Shown here one piece after another: positions 36,158-47,039 of a stretch of DNA of 64,000 bases (position 1 is the first letter of the stretch; the number at the start of each line of letters is the position of its first letter). The stretch is from Salvator merianae (taxonomy: Eukaryota; Chordata; Lepidosauria; Squamata; Teiidae), in NCBI GenBank assembly GCA_003586115.2, contig QVOM02000053.1:1533658-1597657 (forward strand), read 5' to 3'. Position numbers and translations under genes: made by a program. A model generated the notes under the pieces. That model ran no database searches. It had not been told where the DNA came from and was given only the letters and a program-made list of their open reading frames with translations.

Positions 36158-36439
36158 CGCCTGCCTAGGGTGGGCGGTGGGCACCGACGATGGAAGTTGA
36201 CAATTGGCCGGGCTGCCTGTTTTTTGCCTTTAGACCGACTTTCAACAGTAGTGCGCTTGCCAGATGTTGAATGAATGAGGAGTACTTGCCAGATGCTTGC
36301 AATTGTAACTCTAGTCAGTCCCCCCAAATTTGTTTTATTAACTTTATTCTTAAAAAAGGAAGGTATTTTCCAGAGCTGGAAATATAGTTCAAATCTCTTT
36401 ATAACTTGCAGATGAAGCAGTCCTCGTTGTACCACCACC

Positions 36440-36530
36440 TTCAGTAGCTAGAGGGATGGACACCTGGGATAGGGCCCTGAGCCCTTCAGGTACAGGGCAG
36501 GATAAAAATGCACATAAATAAAAACGTTCA
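36440..36530 (+). repeat. LINE-like 3' tail, short family B copy
   Basis: CTGAGCCCTTCAGGTACAGGG, then AGGATAAAAATGCACATAAATAAA. Confidence 0.65.
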
Positions 36531-36699
36531 TATACTTGTACCAATAAATTAGCATTTTTGGCTACCATGAAGGGGGCCCTTTGTTTTCACTTGATCCGTG
36601 TTTTTGAGCAAAGTTAAACTAACAGACGTAAACCCTGGGCTGGAGGACAGGTGTATCAATGGCTGCTAGAATGAATACCTAGGTATCACCTCTTGGTTG

Positions 36700-36965
36700 G
36701 AGATATAAGATGCCTCTAAGGGCCATTTGCAGGAAGTCAAGAGCGAGATGAGATGCTGGACTAGATGGGCTGTGGTTTGACACATTCATGGATCCCTAGG
36801 TCCTGCCTCTAAAGGCCATTTGCGGGAGCTGAGAGCAGGTGAAGATTTTGCCTTTGTCTTCTGCTTGAGATACCCAGAAGCATTGATGGGCCACTGTGTG
36901 AGACAGGATGCTGTACTTGATGGGCCATGGCCTGATCCAGCAGGACTCCTCTTAAGTTTTTATGT
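36700..36965 (-). repeat. Family A repeat, two tandem minus-strand pieces
   Basis: Two blocks each open with CTCTAAGGGCCATTTGC or CTCTAAAGGCCATTTGC. The second runs to GATCCAGCAGGACTCCTCTT. It fills part of the RFWD3-GLG1 spacer. Confidence 0.8.
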
Positions 36966-37454
36966 CTTCAACTGTGTCTTGTTCTGATCTTTGACTGAAT
37001 AAACATATTTAAAAATCAGAGGGGTTACTTCCCAGGTAGCCTGGTACAGGAGTGCAGCCTACAGTTCAATGGGACTTCTGAGCAGTCATGTGTTGGAGGG
37101 AATGTTTTTATTCAGATGTTTGACTATTTGCTTCTTCCTTAAAACCCCAAGCAGATCTAGCACACTTTAAGTGCCAGATAAATGGATTAGAGCCTTTTTT
37201 CAGATATTCAGTTGCTCCTAAACCTGGCAGATTAGGAAGGAAAGAGCTCAGTCTGGCATCAACCTTAAAAGTTCCAATTTTCTCAAGACTCTTACAATAG
37301 ACAAAGCCAAAACACAGATCGTCCATGTTTGTCCACCTCTGGACCTGTTAGACACACTGTCCTTTGTGTCTCTGTTTGGATATCATTAGGTGAGCAAAGC
37401 AGGCCTCAGTGGGGTTTTTTGCCATTTGGAGGAAATCAGAAATATTAAATATTC

Positions 37455-37460
37455 TTTATT
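37455..37460 (-). terminator. RFWD3: Candidate poly(A) signal AATAAA for RFWD3
   Basis: First clear AATAAA on the minus strand downstream of the RFWD3 stop codon. Confidence 0.45.
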
Positions 37461-38450
37461 CTTCCTGTCATGTACAAAAATATAGGAAAAAGTATTCCAC
37501 AGAAACAAGAAAACTCAATATAAACATGTACACATTTAAACAGGTAAGTCATAAACATTTGGAATGCTTTCCTGCAATCAGTCTCGAACAGCCACCTGAA
37601 GTCTGAGCAGCGCAGTGCGAAATACCTTCCCCTGTCTTCTGGCAAAGCCATGAAACGAATTCAAATCAGATGAGTTTTGCAGAATTCACTGCACACTTGT
37701 CGACCTCCAGCAAAACACGAGCCTTAAAATCTATTATCCTGCTCTAATACGTAGCGAAAGGCTGATCACCAACAGCCTTGCACAGGCAGGAATTTGTCCT
37801 GCAGACAGAACCAGCAAAGGTCTGCACTGGCCTCCTGTTTCAGACTGCAACTGTGCTCCCTCTAATCCAGCACTCTGTCCAGTTCTCAAATAAGCTGTGC
37901 AGAAAGTCTCACCAAGAAGCAGCACCAGCTTACAAAGGCTGAAGATGCCAAGTATCCAGGGTCTTTTTGCAGTTGATCCCCACTAGATTCCTCCTCACAC
38001 TCTTTTATCAGATCCACTCAGAGTCCAGAGCAATGGGAATGGAACACTCAGGGCTGACAGGTTTCCACAGTCTCATGCGCTGAGCTAAAACTGTGGCGCA
38101 GGCTGCCTTCTGCTCTGTCCACAACACAGTTGTAAACTAAAACGGTTGGGATGACCAGAGCTAACAATAATCTCAGGGCAAATTCCAGGACATGAAAAGT
38201 GGCTGCTAAATCTCTTTTCAGATACACAGTTCTTATAAGCTACCCAGAACATTAAAGCCAGGAAAACACATGAGTCCACAGAGCTGTTGGAAGAGCAAAA
38301 AAGATTTGTCTGTATTGAAAATAAGAAAAGAAAAAGGATGTGAATTGTGTAAGGGGTGTTATCCTGAGATACAAGGTGCTGCCTGCATTGGAATGCTGGC
38401 CAGACGCACGATCCTGTCTTCCAAGGCAGCTACTGGGGGGAAAAACGAAG
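37455..38450 (-). other. RFWD3: RFWD3 3' untranslated region (predicted)
   Basis: It starts after the TGA at 38451. A minus-strand AATAAA at 37460-37455 is the best poly(A) signal, giving a 1-kb UTR. No repeat was recognised in it. The next gene, GLG1, starts 1.7 kb downstream. Confidence 0.5.
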
Positions 38451-38594
38451 TCACTGCCATTTGTAGATTTTCAGCATCTTCTCTGTCAAAGTAGCCAAGA
38501 AACTGTTGCGATTCACCTCATACGGACAGATGTCCAGCACCGGAAGCTCAGCCGGGAGCTTCTGCAACAAGGCACCACTCCCCGCATCCCAGAG
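38451..38594 (-). CDS. RFWD3: RFWD3 coding exon 12 and stop
   Basis: Codons 671-717 ([10 protein letters not shown]... to KIYKWQ) and TGA. Acceptor ATTTTGCAG. Last WD40 blade. The C-terminus ends in YKW plus one residue, as in the family. Confidence 0.96.
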   Translation of the reverse strand, partial: LWDAGSGALLQKLPAELPVLDICPYEVNRNSFLATLTEKMLKIYKWQ

Positions 38595-41500
38595 CTGCAA
38601 AATAAAGGAATAAAGTCAGCCTGCCACGAAGGGAGACATACTGCAGCACGGCCATGATTGATCTTTCCCTTTCTGCCTTCCTATCCCACAGTCTGATTCA
38701 TACCACAGTTTAGGTGTTTTTGGAGCCAAAAACCTACTTGCGAGGGGAAGGTGCCCACCTGATGCTCCCCTATTCGAAGAGAATTCCCTGCACTCCCAGA
38801 ATGAAAGACATGGATTGCTTCACCCAAAGCGGTGCTCCTAGAACCTGATCTGGAAGGGCAGAAGAGCTCCACGTGCCAGGGATGTGTGCAAATGCAAAAC
38901 GACCAGTTTGGTTCATAACAAACCCAAACCAGTCTGGGTGACCCATTTGATTCCCAACCTACAGCCAGCCAATGGGTTTATCGAATGGTTCACATCCCCC
39001 CTCCCCGTCACACCTGGCCTCTCTTCCCGTCCCCCATTCCACAAAGCTAAGCCCCAGCCTCTCCCCTTCCCTGATCATAAGCCCCAGGTCTCACCCGTCT
39101 CCCCAATTGCCCCCTACTAAGGCCCATGTCACACCCACACGCAAGGCCTTCTGGGAAGACGTGTAGGCCTCGAGGAGGAAAGGTGGCAGCCAGGCCTCTC
39201 CAAAACATGCAGAAATTCTACAGAGAGAGAATTGAGGGATGGCTTATGCCATCTTCCCAAAACGTGGAAGGGTTTAGCCCTCTCCCTCTGCTCTTGGAAA
39301 CAGCACACAAACTCAAAACAGCACCATCATTCCAACAAGGGAGGATTTTTGTACAGAAGCAACTAGGATTTTCTAGCCAGATAACCAGGAACCATACCAT
39401 TGCAGAATTGGACGCTTCGTCCCCCGCGCACACTAGAATGCTGCCGTCATCTTCAGGACTCTGAAATATGGCGTTTTTGGTCAGGAGTTTGCAGGTGGGA
39501 CCCGCAGTAAGCGTCTGAACTGGGCGACACGAACAGATCACATCCTCGGCCCCGTTGGTCAGCGGACTCGAGGTCAGCTCCATGACGATGCACCGCAGTG
39601 AGTTATGGGTTCGGTCTGCGGAACGGAGACAGGAAGAGAGCATCCTAGTGAACCCATCCAACAGCAGGCAACCCCAGAAGAACCCAAAGGGCAGAGTTAT
39701 GCTCAGGTTTATCCCCTGCTTCCCAAAGATCAAAAGCTGCCAGCAGACCTTGTCAGCCGCAGTTCAGAGCATCAACTCTGTTTTCTTACAGCCTCAGTCA
39801 CAAGCACCACGGTGCGTGGATCGTAACCCTCTTTGGCAACGATTCTCACATTACAGAGGTACCCACTCTTAAGCGGGGCAAACAGATGCTTTTTTGAAAA
39901 GGCAGAATTTTGAAGTAGGTGCGATTTGTCTCCTCCTTTACACGAGCAAAATGAGTGTCAACTGTCAACATCAGACCTGACCTTTCAGATGTCGGATATG
40001 ATCTTGGAAAAGGAGGTTGAGCTGCACAAGTGGTCCTGCATGCACATAAATCCATGTATCGTCACGCAGGCATTCCCTGAATGATTGTTTGTCTTCCTTA
40101 CCCCACAAGCCTTTCAGTATGTTTTTATGCACTTGTATCATTTTAGCTCTGTTTTTATTGCTTATTTTTGTAAGCTGCTTTGAGATTTTCACAGGAAGCA
40201 GCACAGAAATATTTTAAATAAGCAAACAAATATGCATAAGAAAAGATCCCAAGCCAATCACATTTCTTCTTTGTACGGAGGACACTGAGTACTACACTGG
40301 CATGAAATTAAGACTTCTTTAACATAACACAATACATTTATGGATTCAGGTGTCTTGGCAGCTTAGGTGTACAACGACAGCAGGAGGCAACATCTAGTCT
40401 GCATTGCCACAAAAGCTGATAAGAAACTGAAACACCTAGGAGTGGGCAGGGAGCTTTTTGCAGAGGGTCTGTTCAGACGGCAGACAGATGGGTGGGAAAA
40501 ACAGCAAGTGGGGAAGGTGGCGCCGGATGGGTGATCTCCTCAGGGAAAAGATGTCTGCTATTCCTGCCCCGATCTAACGAGTGGGCTCAATTCTCCATCG
40601 TCTAGCATAGCAAAGCTCATTCACATGCAACGAGCTCAGACAGTCATTTAGCAATGTGCAGAACCAGGTTCACGTGCACCTGGCTTGGTATGAAAATCTC
40701 TCGTTCAGGAGGATTGAACTAAACCCCGCTTAAATTTTGGGGTTTGGGCCAAACTTGGGGTGGGGGGGATGACACAAATGGTTAGCTGAGCTTCATTCCT
40801 CCCTTTCCCCTTCACATACAGCCTAGCCTTCTGCGCGCTTCTCCCCAAAACTGTAGCCATGCCTCCACTGGGGGATCCAAATATGCACCTCCGGAGTTAA
40901 GCCCCTCCAACGGGGCAGAATTAGCCCAACCCTAAGGTCCCAGCCCGGTCACTTACTGGGCCTAAACGTCGCAAGGCAATGCCGCGTATTGGCCTCTGTC
41001 TGAAGGTCAATGCAACCTCCGGGCTCCAGGAGAAGGTGGTGGGGACGGTAGGAGTCTCTGGTTTTCTGTTCCCAAAAGCAGGCTCCTTCCAGGGTCCCGG
41101 ATACCAGCCCACCATAGGGCAGTGCAGCAGAGGCCAAGCGCGGAAGGTACGACAAGGACACAACCGGGCACCTGGCGAGGACAGAACGGACAACACCAAC
41201 CATCACCTTTCTTCTTTTCCTACTGATGGAATATTTTAGGACCTAAAATATACAAGTGACAGGGAAGCTTCAAGGGGCCAGAGAGCAAATCCAACTCTCC
41301 TAAGGAGCAGCTGATTCCCTGCAAAAAGTAGCATTCGATTCAGATTGATCTGTGAATACGCAGCGCTCTGCAACTGGGTTCCAAGTGAGAAACGGGCCAG
41401 CAGCTTTATATCCATTACTGGCTGCTGCTCATAACACCAGCAAAAGTCACTTGAAATGTTCATTGAGCCGCAGTACTGAAGGAGGCATTTTGGTCATCAA

Positions 41501-44500
41501 GTCAAACCCAGGGCTTCAGGCAAGAAGCCAAATTAAAGCATATTCAAAAGGTGGCTTTTCAGCCTCAGTTGAACTTGTCCAGTGAAGGAAAAGGCTCTCT
41601 AGGTGACTGATTCTTAAGGTGAGATTTGTTTTCTCCCACTAATCAGGCGTAACGTGGCTTGTTCTGCCTTAAGCCTGAGATAGGCGCCTGTGTATCTCCA
41701 AAACCGCTCTCAAAGCTGCAAGGAGGGTACACGGAGTCCTCCTGCACGCATGCACCGCTGGCAGCACTGTGGGATTCACCTAAATGCAAGGCACACCAGG
41801 AAAACATCTCCAGCGTGCAAACGTATCAAAAATATTTTAAAAACACCCAGTGCTAAGGCTGCTCTCCCACGCCAGGCCCAAGGCTGAACGGGCTGACTTG
41901 CTTCAGTGGTGGGCTGCCAGCATCTGCAGCGCCAAGTCCTTAAACCGAATCATTTCTCCTTCCATCGTGGGCTGGATGCCTTCTTACGGTCAGAGCGCAA
42001 TTCACTTGGAAGGAAAACAAAATCAGGCCAAGGTGCCTGGCCGTCAACGTGCCGCGCGAGTGACGTCGCCTGGCAAAGCCGGGGCCGTACCTGGACTTCT
42101 GCGGCGCGAGCTCCTGGACGTGGGCGCTGGTGTCTCGCAGGTCGTAGACCAGGACAGAGCCATTGACCAGTCCGGCGTAGACGTAGTTGGTATCGTCGAG
42201 GCACCAGCAGCAGCTCCAGACGGGGCGGCCGGTGTTGTACGTCTGCACGACGGTGTTGGTCGTCAAGCTGAGGGAAAGACAAGTGGCTTGACAATGCAGT
42301 GGACGCTCCCCTGCAGACCGAGGCAGCCCTCCCGGCAACCCGCTAGCCCACAGACCGCAGGGACACAAGCCCGGCCCAGAGGGAAAGGCCCTTCAGGAAG
42401 GAGATCTCGTACTGTGCCCTGGGGCCAAAGGAACGGGGGAAAGGGCCGGCTTCCCCTGGCCGGCACGCACCTCGTGAGCTTGAGGGTGTGGTCCAAAGCA
42501 GCAGACAGGAGCAAGCCGTCGGCCCGGTTGCTGAAGGCCAGGCCCCGGATCTGCTTGCTGTGCATGGGGACGTACTGGCTGCTCTTCATGTTCACCGCGC
42601 TCATCATCTTGATCCCGCAGCCTGAGACACAAAGCACAGCGGGTCGGCAGGCGGCTCACCGCGCCCGAGTGTTGCCGCCGTCGACCCCGAGGCAGCCAGA
42701 GCAGCTGTCCGTAACGCCCCGGCCTCGCCTCGCCTCCAAGGGGGACCCACCAGGGACGAGCGTGCTCTGCGGCGAGGGCTGAGAGACGACGAGGCAGCTC
42801 AGCGGGTCGCAGTAGGCCATCACCCGGCAGCTGCCCGCCTGGGACACCAAGAAGGCCTTCTCAAAGTGGTACTTGTGCTGGCCCTGGCTGGGCGACAGGC
42901 AGCCGGGGAAGCACGGGCGGGCATGGCTGGCCGGCTGAGAGGAAGAGGGCTGGTGACGTGCCATCAGGGCCTTCAGCTCCTGCAGGAGGGAGGGAGGAGA
43001 GAAGAGACCCCTGTAGAGCGTCCAGCGCGGGACGCTTCCGCAAGGGAGGCTATTCGCTACTTTGGCCACCAAACAGGACAACGCGATTGCCTTTCCAAGG
43101 CTACAAGCCAACTACGTGCCCTGTGAAAACCGGCAAGGACTGTTTCCTTTAGTCTCCCAACCTTTGGTCCCAAGGCAGATCTTTCGCCGAACTAGCTTTC
43201 CTGTGCCAGAGCTGGGCTTCTCCCAGGCTGTAATATGGAGAAGGCCTCTTCCCTTGACATCTTTAGCAGAGCAGCGAAGACGCACCTACGTACCCTTGCC
43301 TTCGGCGAAGGAGACAGCTTCCCCGCCCCACTTTCAGGCACTGCTACTGACTTTAGCACTTGCCTTTTACATTCTGCTTTTCATCGCTGTAACCAGCCCC
43401 GAGACCTTTCGGTACAAGGCGGGATAAAAATGCAAATAAGTAAATAATAAATCAAATAAACAAGGCAACTGCTTAACTCACCTGCACCTGCTGCCGAAGT
43501 TTACTGCATTCATCTGTCAAGACCTGTAGCTGGAGGCGGCTCTGGGCTGACTCGAGTTCCGCCTTCCTTCGCAGCATTTGCTCCTTTTCTAAAGAGCTGC
43601 AGGAGGAAAGGATCAGCATATTTTAATTTTGCTGGCTGAGGCCCCGCTTTAACCTGTTCCGCAGCTTTCCTCCTACTGACAAGCAAGATTACTTCAGTTT
43701 ATTAAGGCAAATGCAGCTAAACGCTACCACATTTAATCAGGACATCTATTCTATCTGAGGACGCACTAAAACACGTCCACCATCTTACAGAAGATAAGGC
43801 TCTTCCTGCAGAAATCCAAACTCTACAGCTGTCATAACGGCTTATCAGAGCACGTCCAGAACAAAAACCACAAGATAGATATTAAACTGCACTTGTAACC
43901 TTATAGATTTCAGTTTCTGTATCCAACTATCCTCAATTTCTGATCACAGAGCACAAGTATCAGGGACAGTTAAAATGCCACGTCTTTATTCTGGGCTCTG
44001 TTTCCCCGGCAAAGATGGAAGCAAGGTTGAGAGCACAGTCCGTACCTTTTCATGTGCTCTTTTTCACTGGTGTCCAATGCTTTCAAAGTGCGGGCATAGA
44101 GCACCACTATGTCTGACCGTTTCGCCTTCTTGTTGCACTAAAGAAAGATGAACGCAGGGTCAGCTTTTCAAGTTACAATCCACTGGTTGCTGCTGCTTAG
44201 TCTTCCATGTTCACCACACCTGGTGGATCAGCTTGTCAAAAGGATATTCTTTTAGAATTAGGAACACACGTACAGGCCAGCTTCAAAGCAGAGGACATGC
44301 ACTGCTCCCTGCTTGATGTCTTGGAACAACTGCCTACCGGTCCCAGATGTGTTCCAGAAAAGAAGACTTAGGTTAGGCATTGTGGAGAAAAACCACCACC
44401 ATTATTCAAAAATAAGAGGAAGGGTCTACAGTGCAACTCATGTTTCAGAATTATTAAGCTCACGAAAGCCCAACCACGCAAATGTGACAGACAAGAAACA

Positions 44501-46590
44501 TTTCATACATCACCTAAATTCCCACTTCTGCTGCATCCACCCCCTTTCGACTGTAGGGTTGGGCACCTGAAGGAGCCAGCCCTGGTAAAAGGGAGGGGCC
44601 CTCACCTGCGGACACTTGCCTGCCTGCCCTTTCAGCCACCTCTCAATGCAATTGTAGCCAAAGAGATGTCCACACCGCAGAGCAGACAGGCGATGCTCGC
44701 CAGCATTTGTCCATTCTTCAAAGCAGATGGAGCAAGTCTCACCGCTCTCCTCTTCTTCTGAAGGGTTAGGGTTAGATCTCTTTAAGGGGCTTGTCTAAAG
44801 AAAACAAAACGTAAGGAGCAAATACAGCCATGATTTGCTTCACTCTCCACCCACACTCCTGCCCACCATTCCTGCCCACCTTCTGCTGCTGGGCAGGAGG
44901 GTCCTCTCTAGAGTCAAGCGGCTCATCCCCTGGGAGTTCCATCCGGACTGAGTCAGAGGCTGAAAAGGAGGAACAAAGGAGCAATTCAAGTGGGCAGAGA
45001 TGGGAGCAGGTAACATCGAGATTCTTACAGGAAAGCCAGGATAAGTCTGCATAAGTATTATTCACAGAACGACCACAGAGAATACAAAGTTCAAAGGACT
45101 CAGAAGTCACTGCTGGCTAAGAGGAAATAAATAAAAAAGTGAATAAACTTGCAACCTCTTTTCTTGTCACTAGAAAGACACCAATGAAAGCTCAGCAACC
45201 AGGCGGATCCACAGGGTTACAAGCCTAATTTGCAGTCCAAATGCATAAGACTTCACAACTTTACGATGTTCTGGTCAAAAATAGACTATGAAGCACACAG
45301 TATCTTTGACCTCTTAGCTCTTTCAAAGCTGCAGAACCAATGCAAACCTCCCAAACTGTCTGCTCCAGAAGCGTCTTCAAGGAGTTCTTCTGGCCCGTCT
45401 TCTTCTTCACTGGAGCTGCTGCTGTTCCTTTCAGAGTCACTCAGAACCACGGTCTCATCTGAACTGTTTCCCCTGTGGCTTGCTAGGTGATGCGACGGCA
45501 TTGCTGGCTGACTCCTGCCAATCTGGAAATAATTCTCCAGTGAAGCTGTGGACCTGAACACTCAAAAGAATAAATTGTGTTAGCACGCTACTAAATGTGC
45601 AGAAAATGTTTACCCAACCAATTCCAAGGTACGGTAACCAGCACTTAACAGCACCCTCCCGAACAACCCACAATTATTCACACAGATAATCTATCAACAT
45701 GTACGTTATCCAGAACACTGTGCCACTCACTCTGAGCAACTCTCAAAGAATTCCTAAACGCTGTCTTTCCTTCCACCCTGTGAAGTGATCTGTGATGTCT
45801 TAGATCTGCTTCAAGACAAAGGCAGAATCTTCACCTGCTCTCCCCTCCCTGCAAATGGCCTTTAAAGGCTTTTAATGGCTTGTCTCTCCACCCTGGAGGA
45901 AGTACCTGGGCATCCATTCTGGTAGCCATTGATGCACCTGTTCTCCGTGAATTAAGAGGAGCCCTCCTGCGTCAGGCCACGGACCATCTAGCCAAGCAGC
46001 CAGCTTGCCTGCCTCTCCGCCCTGCTTCCAGCTGCACCCTGGCACTAGTACCGCCAACCCTTCCGGATCCCCACAGACCCTGCCGGACCCTTCCTGGGCT
46101 TCTTCTCCGCCCCCTCCCTGACAGTCCTCCTCCTCCTTACGCATCCGCGCCGTGCTCCTTCCGCAGCTGCCAGACCCCTGGCCGGATCCGCCGAGGAAGC
46201 CCCCTCCCCACGGCCGTCCTCTTCCCTCCCCTCCCCTCCGCGTCCCCCTCACCTGCCGCGGGCCGCTCGTTGCGAAGCAGCGGCTCGCGCCCCGGCCTGG
46301 CCCCGCGGCGCCCTCCTCCGAGCCCGCGGCGGCCGCTGCGGCTCCCGCTCGCCCGCCGCCAAGGGGCCCCACGAGGAGGAGGAGCGGGAGGCGGGCGGCC
46401 TGGAGAGCCCGGACAACCCAGGCAGCCCAGGCGCCGGCTCGGGGGCTCCGGAGGCCTCGTAGGCCGCCGGGCCCAGCGCGTCTTCGGCCGACAAGGAGGA
46501 GGACGACGAGTCGCGGCGGAGGCGGCTGCCGGGCTGCTCGGGCCCCGGCGCGTCCGGCGCCAGATCCACGTCCATCGCCTCCTGCGCCAT
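38451..46590 (-). CDS. RFWD3: RFWD3, RING finger and WD40 E3 ubiquitin ligase, complete, 12 coding exons
   Basis: Nuclear E3 ubiquitin ligase acting on RPA and RAD51 at stalled forks and in interstrand-crosslink repair (Fanconi group W; family knowledge). Coding exons: 46590-46253, 45553-45348, 44959-44880, 44794-44606, 44137-44046, 43596-43482, 42979-42751, 42621-42471, 42267-42091, 41171-40957, 39615-39398, 38594-38451. All phases join to 2154 nt, 717 aa plus TGA. Residues 1-208 are a Ser/acidic-rich disordered region. The RING spans C229, C232, C249, H251, C257, C269 and C272. A Leu/Gln-rich coiled coil covers about 285-345, and WD40 repeats run from about 375 to the C-terminus. Human RFWD3 is 774 aa; the shortfall is in the N-terminal region. 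Start at 46590 has G at -3 and +4, and MAQEAMDVD matches the family's N-terminus. Confidence 0.97.
38875..39125 (+). mobile_element. Family E-like element, diverged
   Basis: GGGATGTGTGCAAATGC, then ACCAGTTTGGTTCATAAC, and further on GGTTCACATCCCCCC. RFWD3 intron 11. Confidence 0.4.
39398..39615 (-). CDS. RFWD3: RFWD3 coding exon 11
   Basis: Completes Asn598, then [10 protein letters not shown]... to ASNSAM at residue 670. Acceptor TTCCGCAG, donor GTATGG. WD40 segment. Confidence 0.96.
40110..40225 (+). repeat. LINE-like 3' tail, diverged
   Basis: TTTTTATTGCTTATTTTTGTAAGCTGCTTTGAG, then AGCACAGAAATATTTTAAATAAGC. RFWD3 intron 10. Confidence 0.45.
40650..40800 (+). mobile_element. Family E-like element, diverged
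   Basis: AGCAATGTGCAGAACCAGG followed by CACGTGCACCTGGC and GGTTTGGGCCAAAC. RFWD3 intron 10. Confidence 0.35.
40957..41171 (-). CDS. RFWD3: RFWD3 coding exon 10
   Basis: Completes an Arg, then [10 protein letters not shown]... to ATFRP plus one base. Acceptor CTCGCCAG, donor GTAAGTG. WD40 segment with [11 protein letters not shown]. Longer open reading past the donor is intronic. Confidence 0.95.
42091..42267 (-). CDS. RFWD3: RFWD3 coding exon 9
   Basis: [10 protein letters not shown]... to APQKS and two bases. Acceptor TCCCTCAG, donor GTACGG. WD40 segment with the motif [12 protein letters not shown]. Confidence 0.96.
42471..42621 (-). CDS. RFWD3: RFWD3 coding exon 8
   Basis: Completes Gly417, then [10 protein letters not shown]... 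to KLT and two bases (AG). Acceptor TGTCTCAG, donor GTGCGT. WD40 segment. Confidence 0.95.
42751..42979 (-). CDS. RFWD3: RFWD3 coding exon 7
   Basis: Codons 341-416 plus one base ([10 protein letters not shown]... to QSTLVP). Acceptor CTCCTGCAG, donor GTGGGT. It includes the conserved [11 protein letters not shown] and CRVMAYCD motifs that open the WD40 domain. Confidence 0.95.
43155..43465 (+). repeat. LINE-like 3' tail, long family B copy beside RFWD3 exon 6
   Basis: Full tail with GAGACCTTTCGGTACAAGG and GGGATAAAAATGCAAATAAG. It ends about 17 nt from the exon 6 donor and fills most of intron 6. Confidence 0.8.
43482..43596 (-). CDS. RFWD3: RFWD3 coding exon 6: coiled coil
   Basis: Completes Ser302 and encodes to 340 ([10 protein letters not shown]... 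to RQQVQ). Acceptor CTCCTGCAG, donor GTGAGTT. Heptad-like Leu/Gln/Glu pattern. A LINE-like repeat ends about 17 nt downstream of the donor. Confidence 0.94.
44046..44137 (-). CDS. RFWD3: RFWD3 coding exon 5
   Basis: Codons 272-301 plus two bases ([10 protein letters not shown]... to EHMK). Acceptor TTCTTTAG, donor GTACGG. It completes the RING and starts the coiled coil. Confidence 0.95.
44606..44794 (-). CDS. RFWD3: RFWD3 coding exon 4: RING finger
   Basis: Codons 209-271, phase 0/0. Acceptor TTCTTTAG, donor GTGAGG. It carries the zinc ligands CSIC, RCGHL, NC and KCPQ; the last ligand Cys272 opens the next exon. This is the catalytic E2-binding domain. Confidence 0.97.
44880..44959 (-). CDS. 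RFWD3: RFWD3 coding exon 3
   Basis: Completes Ala182 and encodes 183-208 ([10 protein letters not shown]... to PAQQQK), phase 1 to 0. Acceptor CCTTTTCAG, donor GTGGGC. Confidence 0.9.
45348..45553 (-). CDS. RFWD3: RFWD3 coding exon 2
   Basis: Completes codon 113 and encodes to about 181 ([10 protein letters not shown]... to GADSLG). Acceptor GAGTGTTCAG, weak donor GTTTGC. It includes a Ser/Glu-rich acidic stretch (residues ~150-170) and an SQ dipeptide in RSQPAMP, a possible ATM/ATR target. Confidence 0.88.
45808..46015 (+). repeat. Family A repeat, rearranged
   Basis: The CAGAATCTTCACCTGCTCTCC segment is followed by GGAGCCCTCCTGCGTCAGGCC, reversing the usual order of modules. RFWD3 intron 1. 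Confidence 0.75.
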
Positions 46591-46750
46591 CGCCGGCCCG
46601 GTGGCGGACACGGAGCGAACTAGGAAGCAGCAGCAGAGGCGACCCAGCAGCCCGCGACCACCCCGCTTCTCAAGCCCGCCGCCGCCCGCCTCCTTCGCCG
46701 CCCCATTGGCCAATCGCGACGGCGCCGCCGAGCGCCGAAGTTGTCCTTGC
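46080..46750. promoter_or_regulatory. RFWD3: CpG island over RFWD3 first exon
   Basis: Very high CpG density covering coding exon 1 and the core promoter. It explains long shadow frames on both strands. Confidence 0.75.
46253..46590 (-). CDS. RFWD3: RFWD3 coding exon 1
   Basis: Codons 1-112 plus two bases, donor GTGAGG. It encodes a Ser/Pro/Arg-rich, very GC-rich segment inside a CpG island. Beyond the first residues it resembles mammalian RFWD3 little, as expected for a disordered tail. Confidence 0.92.
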
Positions 46751-46800
46751 CTGCTATTGGGCAGAGCCATTCAAATGGCGCTTGGCCATTGGACGGGCCG
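46600..46800 (-). promoter_or_regulatory. RFWD3: RFWD3 core promoter with CCAAT boxes and CDE/CHR-like element
   Basis: Reading on the minus strand: CCAAT at 46792-46788, the sequence AAGCGCCATTTGAATGG at 46783-46767, and CCAAT at 46760-46756 and 46709-46705, with a further CCAAT on the plus strand at 46710-46714. TTTGAA (46775-46770) is the CHR consensus bound by LIN54/DREAM, preceded by a GCGCC CDE/E2F-like core. This layout is typical of S/G2 genes, which suits a DNA-repair ligase. Function is inferred. Confidence 0.55.
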
Positions 46801-46883
46801 GCGGCTTGCCAGGTTTGGTGCGAGGGCGCCTTGCTTATACGTCATCTCAGGGAACGCTCCGGCCAGCATTCTCTGTCGTCGCG

Positions 46884-46902
46884 ACTACAACTCCCATAAT
46901 CC
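46884..46902 (+). promoter_or_regulatory. ZNF143/SBS-like motif upstream of RFWD3
   Basis: ACTACAACTCCCATAATCC is a close match to the ZNF143/THAP11 promoter motif, about 300 bp upstream of the RFWD3 ATG. Confidence 0.5.
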
Positions 46903-47039
46903 TGACAGTGTCTTGATGTGCAGGCAAAGAAACTGCACCGGCCCCTGTCATCGCTCGACGTTGCTCATTTCCAGATGTGCAGCGTCTTTCCCTTCCTTTC
47001 CCCGTGAACGTCAAGAGGTGGATTTATCCGTTTTTACCT

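Larger units (their letters stand above)
36160..37454. other. RFWD3-GLG1 intergenic spacer
   Basis: Contains a family B tail and two family A pieces. No gene seen. Confidence 0.6.
38595..46252. other. RFWD3 introns
   Basis: Eleven introns. The larger are 38595-39397, 39616-40956, 41172-42090, 42980-43481, 43597-44045, 44138-44605, 44960-45347 and 45554-46252. Only the listed family A, B and E elements were recognised in them. Confidence 0.6.

Noticed and set aside
41850..42782. 310-codon plus-strand frame
   Set aside because: Runs antisense across RFWD3 exons 8 and 9 and their introns, whose minus-strand reading matches RFWD3.
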